From NCBI RefSeq assembly GCF_900156865.1, contig NZ_LT732529.1, forward strand, positions 204,300 to 268,299: a stretch of 64,000 nucleotides of DNA, in the 5' to 3' direction. The DNA comes from Litchfieldia sinesaloumensis (GTDB taxonomy: Bacteria; Bacillota; Bacilli; Bacillales; Bacillaceae_L). Positions 25,807 to 34,674 of this stretch are shown here, piece by piece. Position 1 is the stretch's first letter. Every line of letters begins with the position of its first letter. A program made the translations under genes and the position numbers. The notes below the pieces were generated by a model. That model was not told the origin of the DNA and made no database searches. It worked only from the letters and a program-made list of their open reading frames with translations.

Positions 25807-27336
25807 TTGAAGAAAAGTAAGAAGAAGTTTTTAGGTTTATCCCTTGCACTAATGGTAGGGATAGGCGGACTTGCTGCTTGTTCAAATGAAAGCGCTTCAG
25901 GAGACAAGGATTCAGACAAGCCAAAAGAACAAAAAGAGGAGAAAGTTAGCTTTACACTAATGGCTAACCTTCACACACCTGAGGTTCCATCTGACAAGGT
26001 TGAAAAATTATTAGAGGAAAAAACAGGTGTAGATCTAACGATTCAGTGGACTCCTGATACAAGTTATGAGGAAAAATTAAACACTGCATTTGCAACAGAA
26101 ACCTTACCAGAAGCTGTATTCTTGAAAAACCAAACAACATTTATTCAATTTAAGGAAGCCATACGTGATGGTCAGTTCTGGGAAATCGGTCCGTACTTAG
26201 ATGAGTTTCCAAATTTAAGCAAACTAAATGAACAAATCTTAGCTAACACAGCTGTTGATGGAAAGATTTATTCAATTTATCAAGGAAGACCATTATCTCG
26301 CCAAGGTTTAATCTATAGAAAAGACTGGGCAGAAAAATTAGGTCTAGGAACTCCTGAAACAACTGAGGATATTTATGAAATGGCTAAAGCATTTACTGAA
26401 AATGATCCGGATGGAAATGGAAAAGATGATACATTTGGATTAACTGATCGTAGTGACCTAGTTTATGGAGCATTTAAAACTGTTTCTTCTTGGTTTGGTA
26501 CTCCAAATGAATGGGGAGAGAAGGACGGAGAACTACTTCCAGAATTTATGTTTGATGAGTATGTTCAAACAATGGATTTCTTTAAAGACCTTCGTGACAA
26601 TGGATATATCAACCAAGACTTCCCAGTAACAAGTAAAGAAGATCAACAGTCATTCTTTAAAAACGGAACAGCTGGAATGTATATTGGTTCAATGGCTGAC
26701 GTTGTAAGTCTTCATAAGGATGCAGTTCAGTTAAATCCTGATATTGAATTCGATGTTCATAATAATATTAAGGGGCCACATGGAGAATTTGGAGTTTGGG
26801 CAATCCCTGGTTATGGAAACGTAGTATTATTCCCTAAATCTGCTGTTGAATCTGAAGAGAAACTAAAAGGAATTCTAGGATTCTTTGATAAATTAGCTAC
26901 TCCTGAAGTTGCTAACTTAATTTTCTGGGGTATTGAAGGTGAACATTACGAAGTTCAAGATGGTAGAGCTTTAGCTTCAGAGGACCAAGACTTAACAAAC
27001 CGTGAAGTTAAACCATATCAGGCAATTGAAATTGGTGAGCCTAAGACGAACGGAAGATATGAAGGGGTATTTACATTACCTGCTAAGGAAAAAGCGGAAG
27101 AATTAATCATTGATAATGAAAATTACTTAATCCATAATCCAACAAATGCACTTGATTCAGCGACTTTCGCAGAAAAAGGAGAACTCCTTAACCAAAAGAT
27201 GAAGGATGCAACGTATCAGTATATCTTAGGAGATCTTGATAAAGCGGGCTTCGAGAAAGCAATTGAAGATTGGAAGAAGTCTGGTGGAGACGATGTAATT
27301 AAAGAATTTAACGAGTCTTACAAAAAGTCAAAGTAA
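25807..27336 (+). CDS. Solute-binding lipoprotein of an oligosaccharide ABC transporter (copy 2)
   Basis: A 509-residue paralogue of the protein at 24058. From residue 45 onward most residues are identical, for example PDTSYEEKLNTAFATETLPE and GRPLSRQGLIYRKDWA; the differences cluster just after the lipobox (LAAC, then a Lys/Glu/Asp-rich linker). It too begins with TTG, after AGGGGGT. The tandem arrangement, with separate promoters and terminators, points to duplication followed by separate regulation or ligand specialisation. It is expected to feed the same LplB/LplC-type permeases. Confidence 0.9.
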   Translation: MKKSKKKFLGLSLALMVGIGGLAACSNESASGDKDSDKPKEQKEEKVSFTLMANLHTPEVPSDKVEKLLEEKTGVDLTIQWTPDTSYEEKLNTAFATETLPEAVFLKNQTTFIQFKEAIRDGQFWEIGPYLDEFPNLSKLNEQILANTAVDGKIYSIYQGRPLSRQGLIYRKDWAEKLGLGTPETTEDIYEMAKAFTENDPDGNGKDDTFGLTDRSDLVYGAFKTVSSWFGTPNEWGEKDGELLPEFMFDEYVQTMDFFKDLRDNGYINQDFPVTSKEDQQSFFKNGTAGMYIGSMADVVSLHKDAVQLNPDIEFDVHNNIKGPHGEFGVWAIPGYGNVVLFPKSAVESEEKLKGILGFFDKLATPEVANLIFWGIEGEHYEVQDGRALASEDQDLTNREVKPYQAIEIGEPKTNGRYEGVFTLPAKEKAEELIIDNENYLIHNPTNALDSATFAEKGELLNQKMKDATYQYILGDLDKAGFEKAIEDWKKSGGDDVIKEFNESYKKSK

Positions 27337-27356
27337 ATTACTGAACTCTTAGAGCG

Positions 27357-27391
27357 AAAATAAAAGGCTGTTCCATACAGCCTTTTATTTT
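27357..27391 (+). terminator. Terminator after solute-binding protein copy 2
   Basis: AAAATAAAAGGCTG (27357-27370) pairs with CAGCCTTTTATTTT (27378-27391). Confidence 0.9.
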
Positions 27392-27458
27392 ATTCATTTG
27401 CTATGAAAATCAAAATCTACTACTGTACAAATCTTTCTTTTTTTAGGATGTGTATTAT

Positions 27459-28703
27459 ATGTTCCGTATTGAAAAGGCGAGAAGATTAAATCAACAAGCC
27501 GTTATTTCCCTTGTGAATCATGCCATTTACCAATTCGGAAATTCAATGTCTTTAATCTTTCTCAATATATATTTATGGAGGTTAACCAATAGCCTATTTA
27601 TTAATGCAATCTTCAACTTAGTTGCAATTCTTGCACAAGCAGTTACAACGTTCTCAATTGGTAAGTTTGCAAAGCAGAAAGGAAAACTACTCGCATACCG
27701 ATTAGGAATTTTTATTACTGCTTTTTTTTATCTCTTCATTTTAATAGCGCAAGAACAAATCGTAACGTTTTATCTTCTCTTTGCAATTATGAAGGGCTTT
27801 TCACAGGCGTTATATTGGCTCGGTTATTTTACGATTGTTCATGAGGTATCGACAAACGAAAACCGTTTACGGGTTTTAGGAATAAACACCATCGTGATGA
27901 ATGGAACCAATCTAGCGGGTCCAGCGATTGCGGGAATGATCATTGGGCTTTATTCCGGATTCCAAGGCTACATGATAGTATTCGGTGCAGCATTTTTCAT
28001 GTTCGCAATAGCAGCAATCGGAAGCTTGAAATTGAAAAAAGAAGAGAATCATCATACATCCTATTACATGAAGTATTTACCGTTAATTGTAAAAAGGGAC
28101 CCGGGGTTTAAGAAATCACTTTTCGGATGGTTTATCTTAGGGTTTCCACATGGGATATTATCTTTTATTCCTGCCATTTTATTATATGAGATTTTTCTAA
28201 AGGAACAGACGGTAGCTTACTTTAACATGGTTTTTTTATCGTTATCTATTCTATCAAGCTATTTAATTTCAAGGTTTGCTCAATCAGAAGGGACCTTCAA
28301 ATATTTGCTCTTGTCGGCTGCGGGATTCACACTCTCAACCGTTGTTTTGCTTTCAAATCTATCAGCATTGACAGTCATTTTGTTCATGTCCATTTATTCT
28401 TTATTTAAACCCTTGCAGGGGAATTCATATGAAGCCTTTTACTATAACAAGATTGGAAATCTCCCATTAAAATCAAATTTCAGGACGGAAGCTGTCGTTC
28501 TAAGGGAAACGATTATCAATCTAGGTAGGGGGTTTGGCATAATCATTTTCTTAATTTTTGTAAATGGGATTGAAGCAGGAAGTATTCCAATTGTTCTCTT
28601 TGCTTTAGCGATAGTACAATGGTTCATCCCTTATTTGGTAACACATAATCAATCCTCTTTATCAAAAAAAAATAGTCGACAGTATAATCATAATCTAAGA
28701 TAA
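27459..28703 (+). CDS. MFS transporter
   Basis: A 414-residue membrane protein with about 10-12 hydrophobic segments, an amphipathic start and a basic cytoplasmic loop in the middle (LKLKKEENHHTSYYMKYL). The overall pattern is that of a major facilitator superfamily permease, but I cannot identify a substrate subfamily. ATG 27459 follows TTAGGAT; an upstream GTG at 27450 adds three residues. It sits between the solute-binding protein genes and the ABC permeases of the pectin locus, so it may export or import a sugar of the pathway (inference). Confidence 0.75.
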   Translation: MFRIEKARRLNQQAVISLVNHAIYQFGNSMSLIFLNIYLWRLTNSLFINAIFNLVAILAQAVTTFSIGKFAKQKGKLLAYRLGIFITAFFYLFILIAQEQIVTFYLLFAIMKGFSQALYWLGYFTIVHEVSTNENRLRVLGINTIVMNGTNLAGPAIAGMIIGLYSGFQGYMIVFGAAFFMFAIAAIGSLKLKKEENHHTSYYMKYLPLIVKRDPGFKKSLFGWFILGFPHGILSFIPAILLYEIFLKEQTVAYFNMVFLSLSILSSYLISRFAQSEGTFKYLLLSAAGFTLSTVVLLSNLSALTVILFMSIYSLFKPLQGNSYEAFYYNKIGNLPLKSNFRTEAVVLRETIINLGRGFGIIIFLIFVNGIEAGSIPIVLFALAIVQWFIPYLVTHNQSSLSKKNSRQYNHNLR

Positions 28704-28753
28704 GACCTCAAAGTCTTTGAAACCGTTATAATCTACTGAATATATGAAACTTT

Positions 28754-28763
28754 GATTATTTAC
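28754..28763 (+). promoter_or_regulatory. Shared promoter-region motif, copy 3
   Basis: GATTATTTAC, identical to copy 1, 21 bp after a TATAAT at 28727-28732 and upstream of the ABC permease operon. Confidence 0.4.
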
Positions 28764-28805
28764 GATATCTAAAAAGATTTACAAAATACAGGTATAAGGT
28801 TTGTT

Positions 28806-28819
28806 TCATATCGGTAACA
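28806..28819 (+). promoter_or_regulatory. cre-like site before the ABC permease operon
   Basis: TCATATCGGTAACA matches TGWNANCGNTNWCA except at position 2. It lies about 80 bp upstream of the permease gene and downstream of the likely -10, where a bound CcpA complex would act as a roadblock (inference). Confidence 0.4.
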
Positions 28820-28901
28820 CAAACAACTCCTATTTGTATTTGTTTATTAACAAACCTTAAAGCGAATACATTCACAATTATGACTATATGAAGAAAGGAA
28901 G

Positions 28902-29903
28902 ATGATGGTGAAGTCAGAGACAGTTGTTGACCAAAACAGCCAAACAGAACTTTCAATGAAACAGCCAGCTGTTAGTTCTGATTTGGAAAGAAGCTTTAAA
29001 GCCGAGATAAAAAGGCGCATATTTAAAAACAAATTATTATATTTAATGATCCTTCCTGGTTTGTTGTATTTACTAATTTACAAGTATGTTCCAATGTTTG
29101 GTCTAGTCATTTCATTTCAGGATTATAAACCTTACCAAGGAATCCTTGGAAGTCAATGGGTAGGTTTTGAACACTTTGCTCGCTTATTTACAGATTCAGA
29201 TTTTTGGACGATTTTTAGAAATACACTTGTACTTTTTGGATTGCATATTTTTATAGCGTTTCCAATTCCAATCATATTAGCTTTGATGTTAAATGAAGTG
29301 AAAAATCTTTTCTTTAAACGTACAATCCAATCACTCATTTATATTCCACACTTTATGAGTTGGGTAATCATCGTATCAATCAGCTTCGTTTTATTAACAA
29401 TGGATGGCGGCTTAATCAATGAATTATTAGTAAGTCTTGGATTTGAGAAGGTTAACTTCCTAATGAATAAAGACTGGTTTAGACCTGTTTATATCATCCA
29501 AGTTGTGTGGCAAAGTGCTGGGTGGGGTACAATCATCTACTTAGCGGCAATTTCTGGAGTGGATCCTGGTCTATATGAGGCGGCAAAAATGGATGGAGCA
29601 AGTAAATTACGTCAGATTTGGCATATCACTTTACCAGCCATACGACCAGTAATTATTGTCCTCCTTATCCTAAAAATTGGGGATGTATTGGAGCTTGGTT
29701 TCGAGCACGTATATCTATTACTAAATGCATCAAACCGTAGTGTTGCTGAAATTTTCGATACGTACGTGTATACAACAGGATTATTACAAGGCCAATATAG
29801 CTACAGTACCGCAGTTGGATTATTTAAAGGGTTAGTTGGTTTAATTCTTGTTGTCTTTGCTAACCGAATGGCTAAGAAATTCGGAGAAGAAGGTATATAT
29901 TAG
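28902..29903 (+). CDS. Oligosaccharide ABC transporter permease (LplB/YteP type)
   Basis: A 333-residue inner-membrane permease. A charged cytoplasmic N-terminus of about 45 residues precedes six hydrophobic segments. The binding-protein-dependent EAA loop is clear: EAAKMDGASKLRQIWHITLP near residue 230. It forms a heterodimer with the next gene product and needs a shared ATPase (MsmX type), which is not encoded here. ATG 28902 or 28905 both follow AAAGGAAG. It is the first gene of an operon reaching at least to the second GH43 gene. Confidence 0.93.
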   Translation: MMVKSETVVDQNSQTELSMKQPAVSSDLERSFKAEIKRRIFKNKLLYLMILPGLLYLLIYKYVPMFGLVISFQDYKPYQGILGSQWVGFEHFARLFTDSDFWTIFRNTLVLFGLHIFIAFPIPIILALMLNEVKNLFFKRTIQSLIYIPHFMSWVIIVSISFVLLTMDGGLINELLVSLGFEKVNFLMNKDWFRPVYIIQVVWQSAGWGTIIYLAAISGVDPGLYEAAKMDGASKLRQIWHITLPAIRPVIIVLLILKIGDVLELGFEHVYLLLNASNRSVAEIFDTYVYTTGLLQGQYSYSTAVGLFKGLVGLILVVFANRMAKKFGEEGIY

Positions 29904-29923
29904 GACTTTAGAGGGGTGAGAAC

Positions 29924-30799
29924 GTGGTAGGAGAAAAAGAGTTAGGAAGTCGTATTTTTCGGTGGGGAAATAACCTGTTACTTATTTTGATAGCACTTAC
30001 AATGGTCCTGCCATTTGTGCATGTTATCGCAGCCTCATTTACAACGAGTGCAGAGTTAGCAGATAAACGGTTCGTATTATTTCCGACAGTTTTTAGTTTA
30101 GATGCTTATAAGTACATTTTCTCAACAGATACAATCTTTAAGGCGTTGTTTGTTTCAATCGGAGTTACCTTTATCGGAACATTGTGGAGTATGTTTATCA
30201 CATTATTAACAGCCTATGGATTGTCACGTAAAGAATTAGTTGGTAGAAGGCAAATCTTGTTTCTATTCGTATTCACAATGTTATTTAGCGGTGGGATGAT
30301 CCCAACTTTCTTAATAGTAAAAGAGACAGGGTTACTTGATAGTTATTCAGCATTAATTATCCCTGTTACAATTAACGTTTTTAATATGATAATTTTACGA
30401 AGCTTCATCATGGGGTTACCAGAAGGCTTAATTGAGTCCGCTAAAATTGATGGTTGTAATGATTTTGGAGTGTTGTTTAGAATCGTATTACCGATTTCGA
30501 AGCCAGCTCTAGCAACCGTTTCGTTATTTTATGCTGTAGCATACTGGAATACGTATATGCATGCAATTCTCTATATAAATGATGCAGCAAAATGGCCAAT
30601 ACAGGTTTTACTACGACAAATTGTTGTTCTTGCAAGTGGACTTAGCTATGATAGCTCTGAATTTACAAATATTCCACCGCCAGATATTACAATTAAAATG
30701 GCTGTTATCGTTGTGGCAACAATCCCTGTATTAATGGTATATCCATTCTTACAAAAATACTTCACTAAAGGAGCTATGCTTGGCTCAATGAAGGAATAG
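29924..30799 (+). CDS. Oligosaccharide ABC transporter permease (LplC/YtcP type)
   Basis: A 291-residue permease with six hydrophobic segments and the EAA loop ESAKIDGCNDFGVLFRIVLP near residue 180. GTG start 29924 follows GAGGGGTGAGAAC. The C-terminus YFTKGAMLGSMKE is characteristic of LplC/YtcP-type proteins. It pairs with the preceding permease, 20 bp upstream. Confidence 0.93.
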   Translation: MVGEKELGSRIFRWGNNLLLILIALTMVLPFVHVIAASFTTSAELADKRFVLFPTVFSLDAYKYIFSTDTIFKALFVSIGVTFIGTLWSMFITLLTAYGLSRKELVGRRQILFLFVFTMLFSGGMIPTFLIVKETGLLDSYSALIIPVTINVFNMIILRSFIMGLPEGLIESAKIDGCNDFGVLFRIVLPISKPALATVSLFYAVAYWNTYMHAILYINDAAKWPIQVLLRQIVVLASGLSYDSSEFTNIPPPDITIKMAVIVVATIPVLMVYPFLQKYFTKGAMLGSMKE

Positions 30800-30841
30800 T
30801 GGAATTTATCTAACAATAATATAGTTGAAGGAGAGGTACAG

Positions 30842-31975
30842 ATGGATGTAACCAATTCATTAGAGAAAATGGATTCTCTATTTGAGGGATTTTTTGAATG
30901 GCTGGCAGGCCAATATGATCCGTTTACAGGTGGTTTTTACTATGCAAAAAGCTCTGTATCTGACAGCTCCTTTTCACCTGATATCGAGTCAACTGCTCAA
31001 GCTTTAAATATCTTATCAAGAAATGAATTACTTACTAAAATGCCCGTAGAATTACGGGCAAAATTTATTTCTTTTTTTCAACAAAAACAAGACCCTGAAA
31101 CAGGTTTTTTTCTAGATGAAGATCCACACATGAAGAATGATGAAGTAATGGTTAGCAGAGCCTTCAACTATTCAGTGAATTCTATTAGACGATTGGGTGG
31201 AAAACCACTCTTTCCATCACCTATAGACCTTAATAAAGCACCCAATTATGTGAACACAAAAGAAGAATATCTAAATAAATGGAAAAGCATTAGTTTAGTG
31301 AATAGTTGGCGTGGCTGCGATTTATTAGCATCATCATGTATGTATATCGGGCAGATGGAACCAAATCAGCAGAAAGAAATGATTCAAGCTGCTGAAGATT
31401 ATTTGGAGAGTATACAAGATACAGAAACAGGGCTTTGGGGAGAAGGTAGCATGTATGTTCAAATTTCAGGAACTTTCAAACTCCATACGTTTTATCATAA
31501 ATTTGGCCTACCTATGCCGAGAGTTGAAAAGATATATAAAAGTATCCTTCGATGTTTACGTACTGAAACTGCAAAGGATATGTGTTACATCCGAAACCCA
31601 ATTGATTTGTTGTCCTATATCAATCTTGATATTCCAAAACAGGAGCTTGAAGAAATTTTTCAAATAACAGTAGATAATATCGAAAAACTAAAACGTCCAG
31701 ATGGTGGTTTTTCAAGAGAAATAGGGAAATCCCCTACTGCACCAAATGTTGCACAAGTGAAGTCAGACGAATTTTATCCAGAAATGCCAGAGGCGGTTCA
31801 TCTTGGTAAAGGGTTATATGAAGGCGATATGAATGCCAGTACTCAGGCAACACTTATTCGTTTACAGATGCACAAATTAGTAGGCAAAACCGCTAGCCCG
31901 ATAAAGGGTTCTGAGATCTTTTATACATTATTAAAAAAATTAAATGATATAGCAAATAATTGTTGGAGGGAATAG
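30842..31975 (+). CDS. Unassigned alpha/alpha-toroid-like protein in the pectin locus
   Basis: This is a 377-residue soluble protein without a signal peptide. It has repeating helical-hairpin motifs with Gly-Phe/Trp turns: DPFTGGFYYAKS, DPETGFFLDED, DTETGLWGEGSMYVQISGTF and RPDGGFSRE, spaced about 60-100 residues. This spacing and D-x-x-T/D-G-F/L pattern is that of terpenoid-cyclase-like or lyase-like alpha/alpha toroids. I do not recognise a named family. It lies between the permeases and the GH28 gene, one base before the GH28 ATG, so it very likely acts on an imported pectic oligosaccharide. Candidate residues are Asp/Glu/His near the turns, but none can be fixed as catalytic. The start has GGAGAGGTACAG. 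Confidence 0.6.
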   Translation: MDVTNSLEKMDSLFEGFFEWLAGQYDPFTGGFYYAKSSVSDSSFSPDIESTAQALNILSRNELLTKMPVELRAKFISFFQQKQDPETGFFLDEDPHMKNDEVMVSRAFNYSVNSIRRLGGKPLFPSPIDLNKAPNYVNTKEEYLNKWKSISLVNSWRGCDLLASSCMYIGQMEPNQQKEMIQAAEDYLESIQDTETGLWGEGSMYVQISGTFKLHTFYHKFGLPMPRVEKIYKSILRCLRTETAKDMCYIRNPIDLLSYINLDIPKQELEEIFQITVDNIEKLKRPDGGFSREIGKSPTAPNVAQVKSDEFYPEMPEAVHLGKGLYEGDMNASTQATLIRLQMHKLVGKTASPIKGSEIFYTLLKKLNDIANNCWRE

Positions 31976-31976
31976 A

Positions 31977-33494
31977 ATGGCATTTTTAGACATCACACAA
32001 TTAGGAGCGGTTGGAGATAATCGTACAGATAATACAGACTTTATTGCTCAGGCAATTAATCAATGTGTAGAAAATGGAGGAGGAACTGTTTATGTTCCAT
32101 CTGGAACGTATTTGACGGGGCCAATTACACTCAAAAGTAATATTACTCTTTATTTAGAGGCCGGAGCAACGATAAAGTTTTCAGATGACTTTGACCGCTA
32201 CCAACCTGTAAAAACTCGTTGGTCTGGCTATGAGTGTTATGGATATTCTCCATTACTTTTTGGTGAGAATCTTAGTAATGTGACTATCAAAGGAGAAGGT
32301 TCAATTGATGGTCAAGGTCAAGCATGGTGGAAGATTAATAGACAACTTCGTGTAAATAGTAAAGGATACTCTTCAAAAACAACGGAAAAAATTGCCCAAT
32401 TAAATCAACAATTTATTGATCCTATTGAAACCAATCTTGTAGAGTGGGATTCACAATTCCTACGTCCACCATTATTCCAGTTAATTAATTGTAATCACAT
32501 CACGATTGAGGGCATCACATTAAAAAATTCTCCTTTCTGGAATACACATCTTGTATACTGCGACCATGTAACTGTTCATAATGTTACGTTTGAAAATCCA
32601 GCCGATACACCGAATGGTGATGGTTTTGATATTGATTCCTGCTCGAACGTTCGTGTTTCAGACTGTCACTTCGCTGTAGGTGATGATTGTCTTGTCCTTA
32701 AATCAGGGATTAATGAGGATGGAAGAAGAATAGGTAAACCGACAGAAAATGTGGTTGTAACGAACTGTACAATGCATCATGGCCATGGCGGAATTGTACT
32801 TGGCAGTGAAATGTCAGGTGGAATAAAAAATGTGACAATCTCGAACTGTACGTTTATTGGAACAGATCGTGGAGTACGGATCAAAACAAACCGTGAACGT
32901 GGTGGATATGTAAAAAATATTCTAGTTAACAATATTTATATGGAAGATGTGTTATGTCCAATCGCCATCAATTCATTCTATCGACATGGTGTGAACGAAA
33001 ATAATCCAACAGTAAACAATTTAGAAGCACAACCAATAACTGAAAGCACACCGGCAATCGAGCATATTCAAATTAGTCATATCACAGCAAGAAACTGTCG
33101 AGCTTCAGCTGGGTTTATATACGGTCTTCCAGAAAGTCCTATTAACGATATCTCAATTAATCATTCAACAATTGAAATGACGATAGACCCTGATGAAAAG
33201 GGTGGCGAACCAGATATGGTTCAAGAGGAATTGATAATGGCTGGAGCAGGAATATTCGGCAAATATATCACGAATTTAGACATCCACCATGTTCGTGTAG
33301 AAACACGTCAGGGGGCAGGGCTTCAAATTGAGGACAGTGAGAATGTAAACATTGATTACTTCTCAATGAGGAACCAGCATGAACCCTCACCTGTAGTGAT
33401 ACTAAATCGTGTTGAAAATAAAAATATTAACGGCTATGCTTCTCAGGTGAATAATCCGAATTATGTACAAACGGACTCCAAAGTAAATTCCTAA
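31977..33494 (+). CDS. Intracellular GH28 polygalacturonase-type glycosidase
   Basis: A 505-residue right-handed beta-helix protein with all GH28 signatures: N213-G-D215 (NGDGFDID), D236-D237 (GDDCLVLKSG), H270 (GHGG) and R301-I-K303 (RIKT). These form the inverting catalytic centre. There is no signal peptide, so it should act in the cytoplasm, cutting short oligogalacturonides or related rhamnogalacturonan pieces, probably exo-wise. A GGAGGG site lies within the end of the preceding gene, and spacing is 1 bp, suggesting coupling. Confidence 0.92.
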   Translation: MAFLDITQLGAVGDNRTDNTDFIAQAINQCVENGGGTVYVPSGTYLTGPITLKSNITLYLEAGATIKFSDDFDRYQPVKTRWSGYECYGYSPLLFGENLSNVTIKGEGSIDGQGQAWWKINRQLRVNSKGYSSKTTEKIAQLNQQFIDPIETNLVEWDSQFLRPPLFQLINCNHITIEGITLKNSPFWNTHLVYCDHVTVHNVTFENPADTPNGDGFDIDSCSNVRVSDCHFAVGDDCLVLKSGINEDGRRIGKPTENVVVTNCTMHHGHGGIVLGSEMSGGIKNVTISNCTFIGTDRGVRIKTNRERGGYVKNILVNNIYMEDVLCPIAINSFYRHGVNENNPTVNNLEAQPITESTPAIEHIQISHITARNCRASAGFIYGLPESPINDISINHSTIEMTIDPDEKGGEPDMVQEELIMAGAGIFGKYITNLDIHHVRVETRQGAGLQIEDSENVNIDYFSMRNQHEPSPVVILNRVENKNINGYASQVNNPNYVQTDSKVNS

Positions 33495-33515
33495 ATATAG
33501 GCTCCAAGTGATTTT

Positions 33516-33550
33516 CGCGAAAAAGCATCCACCGGAAGCGGATATTAACC
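33516..33550. repeat. Truncated copy of the GC-rich intergenic repeat
   Basis: CGCGAAAAAGCATCC / ACCGGAAGCGG / ATATTAACC follows the same order as the 3' end of the full copy at 21915-21956 (CCGCGGAAAGCGTCC...GGAGCGG AAATCAAC). It lies in the 131-bp gap between the GH28 and esterase genes. Confidence 0.5.
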
Positions 33551-33625
33551 GTACAAATGAAAATCAGTGTTCGAGAAAACAGCATAAATAACCAATTAAA
33601 TATGTAAAGACAAGGAGGGATTCAC

Positions 33626-34636
33626 ATGTGGGTAGTCCATCAATTTTTGGATGAACTCTATCAAGATGTACAGAGTAAAACGAAAATACATGATGAGAAT
33701 TGGCAATCAAGCTTAACCGCAAAATTTCAAGAACTAATAGGCACTTTTAATAGTAATGAAGAACTTGAGCCTACGATTGTTAAACAAAAGGTCTATGATC
33801 AATACACAAGATACAGTGCTGCTATTACAACCTTACCTAATGTAAGAATGCAAATGTACGTATTGGTACCAAACGGATTAGAGGGTAAAAAAGCTCCGGC
33901 AGTTCTAGCTTTACATGGCCATGGATACGGAAATAATGACATTGTTGGTTTAGATCCGACTGATAATGAACGACAAGGGGACCCAGGAATACATAAGGAT
34001 TTTGCAATTGAACTTGTAAAACGTGGCTTTATTGTTGTAGCTCCAGAATTAATAGGATTTGGGAAGCGTACTCTTTCAAATGATGTACGTACCAACCCTT
34101 CTGATAACTCTTGCTATTCATTAGCGAGTCAGTTGTTGCTTTATGGGAAAACTCTAGCCGGTCTACGTGTTTTTGAATGTCAGAGAGTACTAGATTTTAT
34201 GGCAGAACTAGAAGAGCTTGATACTGACCGAATCGGATGTATGGGAATATCAGGAGGAGGACTCGTTGCTGCTTTTACATCAATTCTTGATACGCGGATA
34301 CGAGCAACTGTCATCTCTGGTTACACGAATACATTTAAAGGAAGCATTATGAATAGAAGGCATTGTTTAGATAATTATGTACCAGGTATATTGCAATACG
34401 CGGAAATGCCAGAATTAATCGCATTGATTGTTCCCCGTCCATTATTTATCGAGTCAGGAAAAAAAGATCATCTATTTCCAGTGAGAGAAACAGAAAAAGC
34501 TATTGACGAGATTAAACAAATTTATTCAGAACGCAATGTTGAACAATTGCTGAGATGGCAGCTTTTTGATGGTGGTCATGAAATATGTGGAGATCAGTCA
34601 TATGATTGGCTTTGTTCTACTCTAGAAGTTACGTGA
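33626..34636 (+). CDS. Alpha/beta-hydrolase esterase
   Basis: A 336-residue cytoplasmic enzyme. The catalytic triad is readable: nucleophile Ser in GISGGG (about residue 209), acid Asp in SGKKDHLFP (about 279) and His in GGHEI (about 315). The oxyanion region is LALHGHGYG. It resembles dienelactone-hydrolase or acetylxylan-esterase-like enzymes (YtaP type). In this locus it probably removes acetyl or other acyl groups from pectic fragments (inference). The start follows AAGGAGGGA. The gap after the GH28 gene carries a repeat remnant, yet no terminator is seen. Confidence 0.8.
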   Translation: MWVVHQFLDELYQDVQSKTKIHDENWQSSLTAKFQELIGTFNSNEELEPTIVKQKVYDQYTRYSAAITTLPNVRMQMYVLVPNGLEGKKAPAVLALHGHGYGNNDIVGLDPTDNERQGDPGIHKDFAIELVKRGFIVVAPELIGFGKRTLSNDVRTNPSDNSCYSLASQLLLYGKTLAGLRVFECQRVLDFMAELEELDTDRIGCMGISGGGLVAAFTSILDTRIRATVISGYTNTFKGSIMNRRHCLDNYVPGILQYAEMPELIALIVPRPLFIESGKKDHLFPVRETEKAIDEIKQIYSERNVEQLLRWQLFDGGHEICGDQSYDWLCSTLEVT

Positions 34637-34674
34637 AACTCAATATAATACCATATATGGAGATGAATGTTTAC

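Noticed and set aside
24058-27336. Assembly artefact producing the doubled binding-protein genes
   Set aside because: The copies differ throughout at synonymous sites, in linker length and in flanking DNA, so they are real paralogues.
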